Part shown: one piece after another, positions 1 to 7,141 of the stretch
How the letters are laid out: every line of letters starts with the position of its first letter
Numbering within the stretch: the first letter of the stretch is position 1
From: Methanobacteriota archaeon
GTDB lineage: Archaea > Thermoplasmatota > Poseidoniia > Poseidoniales > Poseidoniaceae
Direction of reading: 5' to 3'
DNA: 10,861 nucleotides
Assembly (NCBI GenBank): GCA_018623995.1
Contig: JAAZUV010000038.1
Location: forward strand, 1-10,861
Program-made: the position numbers and the translations under genes
The notes under the pieces: generated by a model
Told to the model about the DNA's origin: nothing
What the model saw: the letters and a program-made list of their open reading frames with translations, nothing else
Database searches by the model: none

Positions 1-348
1 ACGGTTGATGTCTTCTTCGAGTGTGAGTTTGACCTCTTGTCCGGTCAAGTGGATGTCGTTGCCGGTTTCAACATCGGCTGCACGGTTGACCATCCAGTAT
101 GGAACGTTGTTGACGTAATCCTCGATTGCAAGTCGGAGTGTTTCTTGCTGCTCTGGGCTGAGGTGGCCAGCCATTCGAGCAGGATCGAATCCAGTGGACT
201 TGCAGATTTGGATAGCGCTGCGTACGCCGATTCCCTTAACCGAGGTCAATGCAGATGAGAGCGGCTTAAGACCGTCCATATCCGTATCAGCCATTCGGAG
301 AATGTATGAAAAATCGTCGCCGAGTTCCTCTTCTTTTCCTTTTGCCAT
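1..348 (-). CDS. rps13: 30S ribosomal protein S13, archaeal type (partial, C-terminus off the window)
   Basis: Small-subunit protein of the 30S head that contacts the P-site tRNA region and the subunit bridge. The visible 116 residues start MAKGKEEELGDD and carry the family core: YILRMADTDMDG near residues 15-26, the helix-hairpin-like LTSVKGIGVRSA at 34-45, and the PYWMVNRAADVETGNDIHL stretch at 83-101, which resembles the archaeal/eukaryotic S13/S18 form rather than the bacterial one. The reading frame is open at base 1, so roughly the last 30-40 residues, including the basic rRNA-binding tail, are missing only because the window ends. The ATG at 348-346 is supported by a Shine-Dalgarno AGGTGG six bases upstream. 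In archaea rps13 commonly heads a cluster with rps4, rps11 and an RNA polymerase subunit gene, which would lie off the left edge (family knowledge, not seen here). The family assignment is very secure. Confidence 0.95.
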   Translation of the reverse strand, partial: MAKGKEEELGDDFSYILRMADTDMDGLKPLSSALTSVKGIGVRSAIQICKSTGFDPARMAGHLSPEQQETLRLAIEDYVNNVPYWMVNRAADVETGNDIHLTGQEVKLTLEEDINR

Positions 349-354
349 TGTTGT

Positions 355-360
355 CCACCT
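355..360 (-). promoter_or_regulatory. Shine-Dalgarno site of rps13
   Basis: AGGTGG on the minus strand, six bases before the rps13 ATG. It fixes the start codon of S13 and indicates leadered translation for this gene. Confidence 0.75.
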
Positions 361-404
361 AACGTTGCGACATGATGTCGAGCAAGTTTCCGACCAACCT
401 CCCC

Positions 405-413
405 TATATCAAG
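405..413 (-). promoter_or_regulatory. Possible TATA-like element for rps13
   Basis: Read on the minus strand, TTGATATAG lies about 57-65 bases upstream of the rps13 ATG in the 87-bp gap between the methyltransferase stop and rps13. At the usual archaeal TATA-to-start distance it would give a leader of about 30 bases containing the Shine-Dalgarno. This rests on position and AT-richness only; there is no transcript evidence. Confidence 0.3.
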
Positions 414-435
414 ACCGCGATGCAGGGGTCCGATT

Positions 436-1713
436 TCATGCATCAGAATTCTGAGGATATTGGACACAAAGAAGAAGATGATTTGAGGTTGTATGTCGTG
501 TCAAAAACGCCCGCCTGCGACCTTGTCGATTGCGCAGTTGTCGATCGATGCTTCCTTGCAATCGAGGTTGAAGCGCTGCATCAAGACCACATCGAATCGT
601 CAACGCCGAAATGTCGTTGTCGAGGGCAGTTGCAACAATCGAGTCAATGTTGGCCTCGTCCAAAGGGACATCAAGGAGTTCGACAACCCGGCCTGAGGCA
701 ACAACAAACGGGTGAACATCGTCTTTCAGAGGCCCATTGTGATGAATGCGGGGGCGGCGAGGTGATGCATCTGCCCAACGAACATCGGAAGCAGTACTCA
801 GTTGCTCGCTCAACCACGCATCAACAAGTCCACTCTCGACCAGAGCTGCATCAAGAATTGTGACCCATTCGTTTCGACGAGCTGTTTGCAGACCGACGCG
901 TTCTACGAGAATGGATTCCTCTTGTTCGATGACGGTATCTTCGCCGCCAAACGTGCGAGAAAGGCGAACAAAACGCTTGCTGATGTTGGGTGTTGCAACG
1001 CCTCCAAGCCAAAGTTCGAGACGGTCGACACGCCCCCCTCCACGAGACATCCACGTCCACGTTCGTTCAATACCAGGCCAGAATGAATCAACGATGGATT
1101 CGACGCCATCTCGAAGTTCTTGCGTTAATCGTGGAGAGAGGTCGAGAACGATGCAAGGGCCACGACTTGATGAGGCGAGATACGGTTTCCATGCTTCGAA
1201 CACACTCGGAAGGTTCGGTTGCATCTCGTCGAGGTCGTGCGTGCGAGAGTTACGAGGACGTGCAGGGTCGAGCATTAACACTGCAACACTGTTGGATTCG
1301 AGCCCAACAGCCGAAGCGATTGCATCGCTCGCAGTTCCATCGCCTGATACGACGAGCGAACGACGGTGCCATCCTTGATCAAATGAAGCGTAATGACGAG
1401 CAACGGTGTTGAGATTCAGACAACTCGCAACTGCACGAGCACGGTCCAATTCAATGCCGAGAGCGGGTTGCTTGAGCCGAGAAGCATAGGCTGCTAGTTG
1501 GATGCCCGAACCGCAGGCGCAGTCGAGCAACATGCCCTTCGGCAGGTCGAATTGTGCCAAATAATCCGCTCGTGTCATGGCAACTTGCCAAGGTGTAGCG
1601 AGGGGCTTTCCTTCGCTCGCATGAAAGAACGAAAGATCGTTGAACGATGCATCTGGAACCGATTGACCCGTTTCGGTCTGTTCAGATGGCACCAGAACGT
1701 CCAATTCAGTCAC
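436..1713 (-). CDS. Class I SAM-dependent methyltransferase with THUMP-like C-terminal domain
   Basis: A 425-residue protein with a Rossmann-fold methyltransferase core. Motif I is LLDCACGSGIQLAAYA (residues 62-77), the acidic end of strand 2 is GIELD (86-90), and a DPARPRNSR segment (149-157) follows the fourth strand. DPAR-type motifs followed by a conserved Pro (MQPNLPSVFE) and IVLDLSPRL are typical of THUMP-like-domain methyltransferases, which are presumed RNA modifiers. The C-terminal part (about 330-420) fits a THUMP_like module and ends in an alternating hydrophobic strand (NHLLLCVQYP). Substrate and methylated atom cannot be read from sequence. The GTG start directly abuts the TAG stop of pyrE, indicating translational coupling. 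There is no good Shine-Dalgarno, and an in-frame TTG at 1704 preceded by AGGTG is an alternative start. Methyltransferase fold is confident; the THUMP-like subfamily is fairly confident; an RNA substrate is inference. Confidence 0.8.
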   Translation of the reverse strand: MTELDVLVPSEQTETGQSVPDASFNDLSFFHASEGKPLATPWQVAMTRADYLAQFDLPKGMLLDCACGSGIQLAAYASRLKQPALGIELDRARAVASCLNLNTVARHYASFDQGWHRRSLVVSGDGTASDAIASAVGLESNSVAVLMLDPARPRNSRTHDLDEMQPNLPSVFEAWKPYLASSSRGPCIVLDLSPRLTQELRDGVESIVDSFWPGIERTWTWMSRGGGRVDRLELWLGGVATPNISKRFVRLSRTFGGEDTVIEQEESILVERVGLQTARRNEWVTILDAALVESGLVDAWLSEQLSTASDVRWADASPRRPRIHHNGPLKDDVHPFVVASGRVVELLDVPLDEANIDSIVATALDNDISALTIRCGLDAALQPRLQGSIDRQLRNRQGRRRAFLTRHTTSNHLLLCVQYPQNSDA

Positions 1714-2307
1714 CTACTGAGCGATATCGGAACGTGTAAGGATGCTTTCGAACGGAATTCCTGCTTGTGCAAAGGCCTCAACACCCCCTTCCTCTCGGTC
1801 GAGGATGCTGATGACTGCAATGACATCGCAGGATGTGGCCTCACGGATGCGTTCAACGGCTTGGATGGATGAGCCCCCGGTCGTAGTGACATCCTCGAGA
1901 ATGACGATACTGCCGCCACCTGCAATGGATGCTCCCTCGATTCCGGGTGGATTATTGGTCTTGCGCCCGCCTCGTCCTTTCGGCGATTTGCGAACCATGA
2001 ACCCTTTTCGATGATCCGACTCGGCACCCGTGATAACAATCGCTGTGAGTGGGACAGCCCCGAGTTCGAGTCCACCGACAAAATCAGGATTGAGATCGTC
2101 CAATCGATGATTGAAGAGGTGAGCAAGCAGTTTCGAAGATTCGGTATGCATCATCACGGGCTTCATGTCGAAGAACCAACGCGACTGGCGGCCCGAAGCA
2201 AGCGTGAACGCATCATCGGAACCTCCGTCGAGGAACGCAAGCTCTCGGACGAGTTCGACCAATCGATTCCACTCTGGTAACGATTTCAACGATGCATGAA
2301 CGCTCAT
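1714..2307 (-). CDS. pyrE: Orotate phosphoribosyltransferase
   Basis: Joins orotate and PRPP to give orotidine 5'-phosphate and diphosphate, the fifth step of de novo pyrimidine synthesis in the cytoplasm. The 197 residues match the family's usual length. Visible signatures are the substrate segment TLASGRQSRWFFDMKP (35-50), the mobile catalytic-loop motif VRKSPKGRGG (105-114), and the PRPP-binding motif IVILEDVTTTGGSS (134-147) with its acidic pair E-D and the TTTGG phosphate loop. The stretch between RKSPK and the PRPP motif is Gly/Asn/Pro-rich and looks a little longer than in many bacterial homologues. The ATG start lies inside a perfect inverted repeat and has no convincing Shine-Dalgarno. 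The gene is divergent from polC and its stop abuts the methyltransferase GTG. A fused or adjacent OMP decarboxylase gene is not seen here. Confidence 0.93.
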   Translation of the reverse strand: MSVHASLKSLPEWNRLVELVRELAFLDGGSDDAFTLASGRQSRWFFDMKPVMMHTESSKLLAHLFNHRLDDLNPDFVGGLELGAVPLTAIVITGAESDHRKGFMVRKSPKGRGGRKTNNPPGIEGASIAGGGSIVILEDVTTTGGSSIQAVERIREATSCDVIAVISILDREEGGVEAFAQAGIPFESILTRSDIAQ

Positions 2308-2312
2308 GCATC
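2291..2312 (-). repeat. Perfect inverted repeat covering the pyrE start codon
   Basis: Arms GATGCATGA (2291-2299) and TCATGCATC (2304-2312) are exact reverse complements separated by four bases. The pyrE ATG (2307-2305) lies within one arm. In pyrE mRNA this would form a 9-bp stem with a GCGT loop that sequesters the initiation codon. As DNA it could be a dimeric-regulator operator. Structure is seen directly; function is inferred. Confidence 0.6.
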
Positions 2313-2324
2313 AACGCTGTTGCA

Positions 2325-2344
2325 CCCAACGCATGAATGTTGGG
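2325..2344. repeat. Second inverted repeat in the pyrE-polC gap
   Basis: CCCAAC (2325-2330) and GTTGGG (2339-2344) form a perfect 6-bp inverted repeat with an 8-base spacer. The spacer begins GCATGAATG (2331-2339), a near copy of GCATGAACG (2294-2302) in the first repeat. It would sit in the 5' leader of pyrE if that transcript starts near the AT-rich site around 2375-2384. Possible regulatory element; no proof. Confidence 0.35.
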
Positions 2345-2377
2345 CTGGCAAGGAGGATACGGGTCAGCCGATTGCAT

Positions 2378-2383
2378 CATAAA
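2378..2383 (+). promoter_or_regulatory. Possible TATA-like element shared by polC and pyrE
   Basis: CATAAA is the most TATA-like stretch in the 112-bp divergent gap. At about 26 bases it would place polC transcription near 2405, giving a leader of about 15 bases with the AGGGG motif at its edge. The opposite strand reads CTTTATG about 70 bases before the pyrE ATG, so one element might serve both directions. Weak match. Confidence 0.25.
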
Positions 2384-2405
2384 GTCTCGACAACAACACA
2401 GAAAC

Positions 2406-2410
2406 AGGGG
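2406..2410 (+). promoter_or_regulatory. Shine-Dalgarno-like site of polC
   Basis: AGGGG, nine bases before the ATG at 2420. It supports this start over the upstream in-frame ATG at 2306, which would add 38 Arg/Cys/His-rich residues unlike the family. Confidence 0.5.
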
Positions 2411-2419
2411 TCGAAGTTC

Positions 2420-5400
2420 ATGTCAAACGAAGCATCGACCAGTCAACTCAATCCTTTGATTGGTGTCGATGTTCCAAGACTTGAGAAAGAAATGGAGCGA
2501 TACCAACAGATTCTCGATGACCATGCCGATCATGCATATAGGGTCGCTGAAGAAGCTCGTCAACTTGGTCTCGATCCGAAACCGTTCGTTGAGATTCCAC
2601 GCGCAAACGATCTCGCTGGTCGTACTGAGAAGTTGTTGATTGAACACTTGGATTCCTATCCTGTTGCAGACGATATTCGAGCCCTCCTCGCAGAACATGA
2701 CCGTGAAACGACCTCGATCATGATGGCTCAACGTGTTGCCAAGGGATTCAGAGAAAAGGGATACGACATGGTCAAATCGATCGATGTTGGCTTGCGCGTC
2801 GGGCTTGCCATCTTGACCGAGGCTGTACTCGTTGCTCCTCTGGAAGGAATCAGTGAAGTTCGGTTGTTGAACAATGTCGATGGTTCCCCATTTGTCTCTG
2901 TCCATTTCGCCGGACCGATTCGTGCTGCGGGAGGTACAGCACAGGCTCTTGCGGTTCTGATTGCTGACATGATTCGCCGTGAATTGAACGTTGGACCCTA
3001 CATTCCAAGCGATGGTGAAGTCGAACGTGTCAAGGAAGAATTCGGTTTGTATCGTGGGAATCTGCAGTACCGTCCTTCACCTGCTGAAATCGACGAAATC
3101 GTACGAGCATGTCCCGTCATGATTAACGGCGAATCGACCGAATCCATCGAATGCGCGGGGTATGGTCGTGTTCGAAACATCGACGAAGCACGTATTCGCG
3201 GTGGTGTGCTTCTCGTTATCGGAGAAGGTATGTGTTTGAAGGCACCCAAAATCCAGAAACATACCGAACGGCTCAAGGTTCCTGGATGGGATTTCATTTC
3301 GAAATTTGCGTCCAAAGGAAAAGAGGACAAAGGCGGCTCTGACAAGGACGCTTTCAAGAGCCGCAGAGTTGCCCCGATTGACAAATTCATGAAAGACATC
3401 ATTGCTGGACGACCTATTTTTGGAGGCCCTCAGCAACCAGGTGGTTTTCGCTTGCGTTACGGACGAGGGCGCCCCTCAGGACTTGCGGCAGCATCACTTA
3501 ATCCAGCCTCCATGTTGGTCCTTGACGATTTCATCACCATTGGAACGCAGATGAAAATTGAGCGTCCCGGAAAGGCATGTGCCGTGACACCAAGCAACGA
3601 CTCTGAAGGGCCTTGGGTGGTCCTTTCCTCAGGCCAATTCTTGCGAATTGATGAGAGCGAACATCTCAGAAAAATACACGGTGACATTCGATCGATTTGG
3701 GACAATGGAGAGATTGTCATCGGTTATGGGGAATTCATGGAGAACAACAAGAATCTGGTTCCTGCAGGGTATACGACCGATTGGTGGGCCAGTGATCTCA
3801 TCGATGCGCTTGAGACAGAAGAGGATGTGAAGGCATTTTCAGAAATCTGTAAGGGGCTTGGTCAAGTTCCAGACGGAATTCCAGGATCGGCCGACGTCGA
3901 AGACGGTTTTGCCCAGTTCCATGTTCGACGACGTTGGCACCGATACCTTTCGAAACTCACTCTCAGTTGGGACCAAGCATCAAGCGTTGCAGAGCGTTGG
4001 CGAACAGCACTTGCACCTCCGCATAATCCATGGTTCCTCGATTTACCAATCGAATGGGTTCCAGCCTTACTGGATGCTCTTCCTCGTGGCATCATCGAAG
4101 CACCGGCCGACATCGATGTTGAGGTCAACCACCCTTACTTGGAAGATTCTTGGATGCGTTTCAAGGGCGCTGCGAAAGGTTGGAAGGCATCAGCGATGGA
4201 CAAGTTGCAACCAGAATCGATCCCTTCACTCGATGAAATGGAAACCATTGGGCTCGATGTCAAACCTGAGGAACCGATTTTCGACGACGAACTCCCTGAA
4301 GGATGGACCTTCATGCAACATGGTTTGCTCAAGGGAGCCTTGCTTCTGCTCGGCGTTTCGCACCATCATGATGGAGACGATGTTGTTGCCACATGTGGTT
4401 GGCAAGCGATGATCCATGGATTGGGGTACAGCGTGAAGGACGGGCGACTCCACCAACATGTCGATTTGAAATCCTTGGTTGAACAACGTATCGTTGAATT
4501 GCGAAACTGCAACACTGTCCTACGAAACGAGTCAACACGACTTGGAGAGTTGAAGAAACAAAGAGCAACCGTTCGAATTGCTGCAGAAACCGAAGCTCGT
4601 CAACAGGGCCTTGGAATTGCAGAGACCGACCAAGTCGGGCAAAAAGCGGCCGATTCTGTTGAAGATCCTGGTCCCGAGAATGCCGGCTTGTACAAGACGT
4701 CTCTGCGCATCCACGACGACCACGTAGTGGATGGAATTCTACCTCTGATTCGAGAGTTTTCATCACTTCGCTGGGAGCATGCTGCGCCTCAGCGTGTTGG
4801 TTGTCGAATGGGACGTCCAGAAAAATCTGCGCCCAGAGAGATGTCACCACGCTCACACATGCTGTTCCCGATTGCGCTCGAAGGTGGGAATCAACGCCTT
4901 ATCTCAAACGCGGCAGGCAAAGGTTCCATTCGTGTCCAAATGGGGAAGCGCATTTGTTCCAAATGTGGAAAGGATTCTCCCTTCATTCAATGCCATCATC
5001 GTGTGGTTGATGATGCTGGAATTCCCAAGGTCGGTGAAACATGTGGTGGACGGACCGACATGAAAGAGTCCACTGGCAACAGTCGACGTCGAGGGGAGAT
5101 GCAAAGCGTTCCGCTTGAGTCGATCATCGAAGATGCTCAACTTCGCATTGGCATGGGCCGCCTACCTTCACAGGTCAAGTGTGTGAAGGAACTGAAAAGC
5201 CGAAATCAAACGCCTGAGCCGATTGAAAAGGGCCTCATTCGAGCAAAGTACGACCTTCCTGTTTTCCGTGATGGTACCGTTCGATTCGACATGAGCGATG
5301 TCCCAGTTACTCACTTTACGCCGAAAGAAATCGATGTTGATTGGAAACGCTTGCACGCTCTTGGATACACGCATGACTGGGAAGGAAAGCCGTTGGAAAG

Positions 5401-6496
5401 CGATGATCAGATGCTTGAATTGTTCCCTCAGGATTTCATCGTTGCAGAGAATGCAGCAGATTATTTCCTTCGAACCGCTCAATTTGTCGATGAAGTTCTC
5501 GTCAAGTTTTACGGCTTACAACCATATTACAATGCAACATCGAAGGACGATTTGGTCGGACAACTCATCTGTGCTCTGGCACCACACACCTCCGGAGGCG
5601 TTCTTTCTCGTATCATCGGCTGGGCCGATTGTTCAGGGGGTTATGCTCACCCCCTCTTCCATGCTGCAAAGCGAAGGAACTGCGATGGGGATGAAGATGC
5701 AATTATGCTCTTGATGGATGGATTGCTCAACTTTAGTCGTGAGATTTTGCCTGCGAATCGAGGTGGTCAAATGGATGCTCCACTCGTCCTGACCACACGA
5801 CTCAATCCAACTGAAATCGATAAGGAGGCTCTGAACGTCGATGCTGCTTGGTTCTACGAACGACAGTTCTACGAAGCGACGTTGCATCAACCCCACCCAA
5901 AGGACATCGCTGACACCATGGATTTCGTTGAGCGCCGATTGGGTTCGGTCGCTGCTGTACGCGGTTACGGATTCACCCACGATTGCAACCGAATTGATGA
6001 GGGCCCGGAGTTGTCTGCGTACAAGACGCTTGCAACCATGATCGACAAGATGAATGGCCAGCTGAATCTTTGTCAACGGTTGCGAGCCATCGATGCTCGA
6101 ACTGTGGCTTCCTCTGTGATTCGATCGCACTTCTTACCCGACCTTCGTGGGAATCTCAACGCCTATGGCCGGCAGAAAGTTCGATGTCTCAAATGTGGCC
6201 ATTCCTACCGACGAATGCCACTTGCAGGTCATTGCATCCAACCGCAAAAAGCAGGAGGGCGTGGTTTGTCCGCTCACGGCGTAGCAAGGAGCGAGGGGGG
6301 TCTCTGCAACGGCCGGCTCGCCCTTACCGTATCCGAAGGGGCCGTTCGAAAATACATCGAAGTTACCAAACACGTCATGGATACATACGGTGTCGATACC
6401 TACACGCGACAGAACATGGAATGGTTGGCAGGGAGCGTTGAATCCTTGTTCAACAACGATCGTGCACGACAGATGTCGTTGACCGATTTCCTCTGA
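2420..6496 (+). CDS. polC: DNA polymerase D large subunit DP2 (catalytic subunit of archaeal replicative polymerase)
   Basis: Catalytic subunit of PolD, the archaeal family-D replicative polymerase, which works with the DP1 exonuclease subunit and PCNA. It has 1358 residues from the ATG at 2420, somewhat longer than many euryarchaeal DP2 proteins. Family signatures in order: GPIRAAGGTAQAL from residue 165; FGGPQQPGGFRLRYGRGRPSGLAAA; ERPGKA; MGRPEK at 797-802; a zinc site C846, C849, C858, C875; the catalytic GGYAHPLFHAAKRRNCDGDED with acidic residues D1089 and D1091 (equivalents in Pyrococcus DP2 are required for polymerisation); RGGQMDAPLVLTTRLNP; and a second zinc site C1256, C1259, C1272, C1296. 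The C-terminus QMSLTDFL (1351-1358) fits a PCNA-interacting PIP-box. No intein interrupts the NCDGDED region. The stop is tail to tail with the minus-strand neighbour. An in-frame ATG at 2306 is judged too far upstream. DP1 is not in the window. Confidence 0.97.
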   Translation: MSNEASTSQLNPLIGVDVPRLEKEMERYQQILDDHADHAYRVAEEARQLGLDPKPFVEIPRANDLAGRTEKLLIEHLDSYPVADDIRALLAEHDRETTSIMMAQRVAKGFREKGYDMVKSIDVGLRVGLAILTEAVLVAPLEGISEVRLLNNVDGSPFVSVHFAGPIRAAGGTAQALAVLIADMIRRELNVGPYIPSDGEVERVKEEFGLYRGNLQYRPSPAEIDEIVRACPVMINGESTESIECAGYGRVRNIDEARIRGGVLLVIGEGMCLKAPKIQKHTERLKVPGWDFISKFASKGKEDKGGSDKDAFKSRRVAPIDKFMKDIIAGRPIFGGPQQPGGFRLRYGRGRPSGLAAASLNPASMLVLDDFITIGTQMKIERPGKACAVTPSNDSEGPWVVLSSGQFLRIDESEHLRKIHGDIRSIWDNGEIVIGYGEFMENNKNLVPAGYTTDWWASDLIDALETEEDVKAFSEICKGLGQVPDGIPGSADVEDGFAQFHVRRRWHRYLSKLTLSWDQASSVAERWRTALAPPHNPWFLDLPIEWVPALLDALPRGIIEAPADIDVEVNHPYLEDSWMRFKGAAKGWKASAMDKLQPESIPSLDEMETIGLDVKPEEPIFDDELPEGWTFMQHGLLKGALLLLGVSHHHDGDDVVATCGWQAMIHGLGYSVKDGRLHQHVDLKSLVEQRIVELRNCNTVLRNESTRLGELKKQRATVRIAAETEARQQGLGIAETDQVGQKAADSVEDPGPENAGLYKTSLRIHDDHVVDGILPLIREFSSLRWEHAAPQRVGCRMGRPEKSAPREMSPRSHMLFPIALEGGNQRLISNAAGKGSIRVQMGKRICSKCGKDSPFIQCHHRVVDDAGIPKVGETCGGRTDMKESTGNSRRRGEMQSVPLESIIEDAQLRIGMGRLPSQVKCVKELKSRNQTPEPIEKGLIRAKYDLPVFRDGTVRFDMSDVPVTHFTPKEIDVDWKRLHALGYTHDWEGKPLESDDQMLELFPQDFIVAENAADYFLRTAQFVDEVLVKFYGLQPYYNATSKDDLVGQLICALAPHTSGGVLSRIIGWADCSGGYAHPLFHAAKRRNCDGDEDAIMLLMDGLLNFSREILPANRGGQMDAPLVLTTRLNPTEIDKEALNVDAAWFYERQFYEATLHQPHPKDIADTMDFVERRLGSVAAVRGYGFTHDCNRIDEGPELSAYKTLATMIDKMNGQLNLCQRLRAIDARTVASSVIRSHFLPDLRGNLNAYGRQKVRCLKCGHSYRRMPLAGHCIQPQKAGGRGLSAHGVARSEGGLCNGRLALTVSEGAVRKYIEVTKHVMDTYGVDTYTRQNMEWLAGSVESLFNNDRARQMSLTDFL

Positions 6497-7132
6497 TCAA
6501 AGCGTAATTGGGTCACGCCAAGGTGAATCATCGGCTTCGCCTACAGCCTCAACCTCAGGCATACCGATGCGTGTTTTTCTGAACTCTTTCGGCTTGTTCT
6601 CTTTCCCACCGGATTGTTCCATGCGGTTGGTAATGAATGTCCGAACGATGGATTCACCGAAGGCAACTGCGACCAGAAGGAAAGAAAGCAGTATGTGGCC
6701 CATCGTTGCAATTGGTGCGAATGGAGCCACGTTGAGATATTGAATGGCAATGACATTCTCTTCAACGGTTGTGTTCAATGTGTATTCGCCAGGCGGCAAT
6801 TCAGCATCGATCGAAACCGCTTCATTGGTTGAACCGACCCAATTCAGCACAACATTTCCTGAAGCATCGATGAGCCTCCACGAGACATTGGCTTGTCGTG
6901 AAGGGTCATCTCGATGAACGAATTCTGATGTGATGGTTACAGGGAGTTCCGAATCACTTCCAAAGACCGCTTGTAGCGATACTTCCCTGTCGTCTTGGAA
7001 TTCATAACCTCGATCGTTTAGCTGCTGTGAGGCCTCATTTGAGGCAACATTGGCCCAAATGATGTTGATGATGAGCAAAGCAACAACCCACATGGCGAGG
7101 TTGAAGATTCGCTTCCGCTCCATAACCATCAT
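6497..7132 (-). CDS. Unknown membrane-anchored protein with two helices and an exposed beta-rich domain
   Basis: I do not recognise a family. The 211 residues begin with a short basic stretch (ERKR) and a strong hydrophobic helix (about 11-29, AMWVVALLIINIIWANVA). A polar region of about 110 residues follows, with alternating strands and phrases such as NVSWRLIDASGNVVLNWVG and ELPPGEYTLNTTV that resemble an Ig-like or carbohydrate-binding-like beta sandwich on the outer face. It contains the sequons NVS and NTT. A second helix (about 143-166) and a charged cytoplasmic tail of about 45 residues complete it. Three in-frame ATGs (7132, 7129, 7123) follow AAAGGA at 7139-7134; the second or third has better spacing, so the true start may be up to nine bases shorter. 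It lies 9 bases after the mptE-like stop, so co-translation is likely. Confidence 0.8.
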   Translation of the reverse strand: MMVMERKRIFNLAMWVVALLIINIIWANVASNEASQQLNDRGYEFQDDREVSLQAVFGSDSELPVTITSEFVHRDDPSRQANVSWRLIDASGNVVLNWVGSTNEAVSIDAELPPGEYTLNTTVEENVIAIQYLNVAPFAPIATMGHILLSFLLVAVAFGESIVRTFITNRMEQSGGKENKPKEFRKTRIGMPEVEAVGEADDSPWRDPITL

Positions 7133-7141
7133 TTCCTTTGC

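Noticed and set aside
246..467. 73-codon minus-strand frame overlapping the rps13 start and methyltransferase end
   Set aside because: It overlaps two supported genes in another frame and has no conserved features.
746..1378. A 210-codon plus-strand open frame
   Set aside because: Antisense to the methyltransferase; Arg/Ser-rich composition and lack of family motifs mark it as a shadow frame.
2306..2419. 38-residue N-terminal extension of DP2 from the ATG at 2306
   Set aside because: Composition is Arg/Cys/His/Thr-rich and unlike DP2; it would overlap the pyrE start; the ATG at 2420 has a Shine-Dalgarno and fits the family start.
4329..4856. A 175-codon minus-strand open frame inside polC
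   Set aside because: Lies fully opposite the clearly conserved DP2 sequence and shows no recognisable domain.
5635..5655. A 6-bp inverted repeat AGGGGG / CCCCCT inside polC
   Set aside because: It encodes the conserved GGYAHPL motif, so protein constraint explains it better than a DNA or RNA function.
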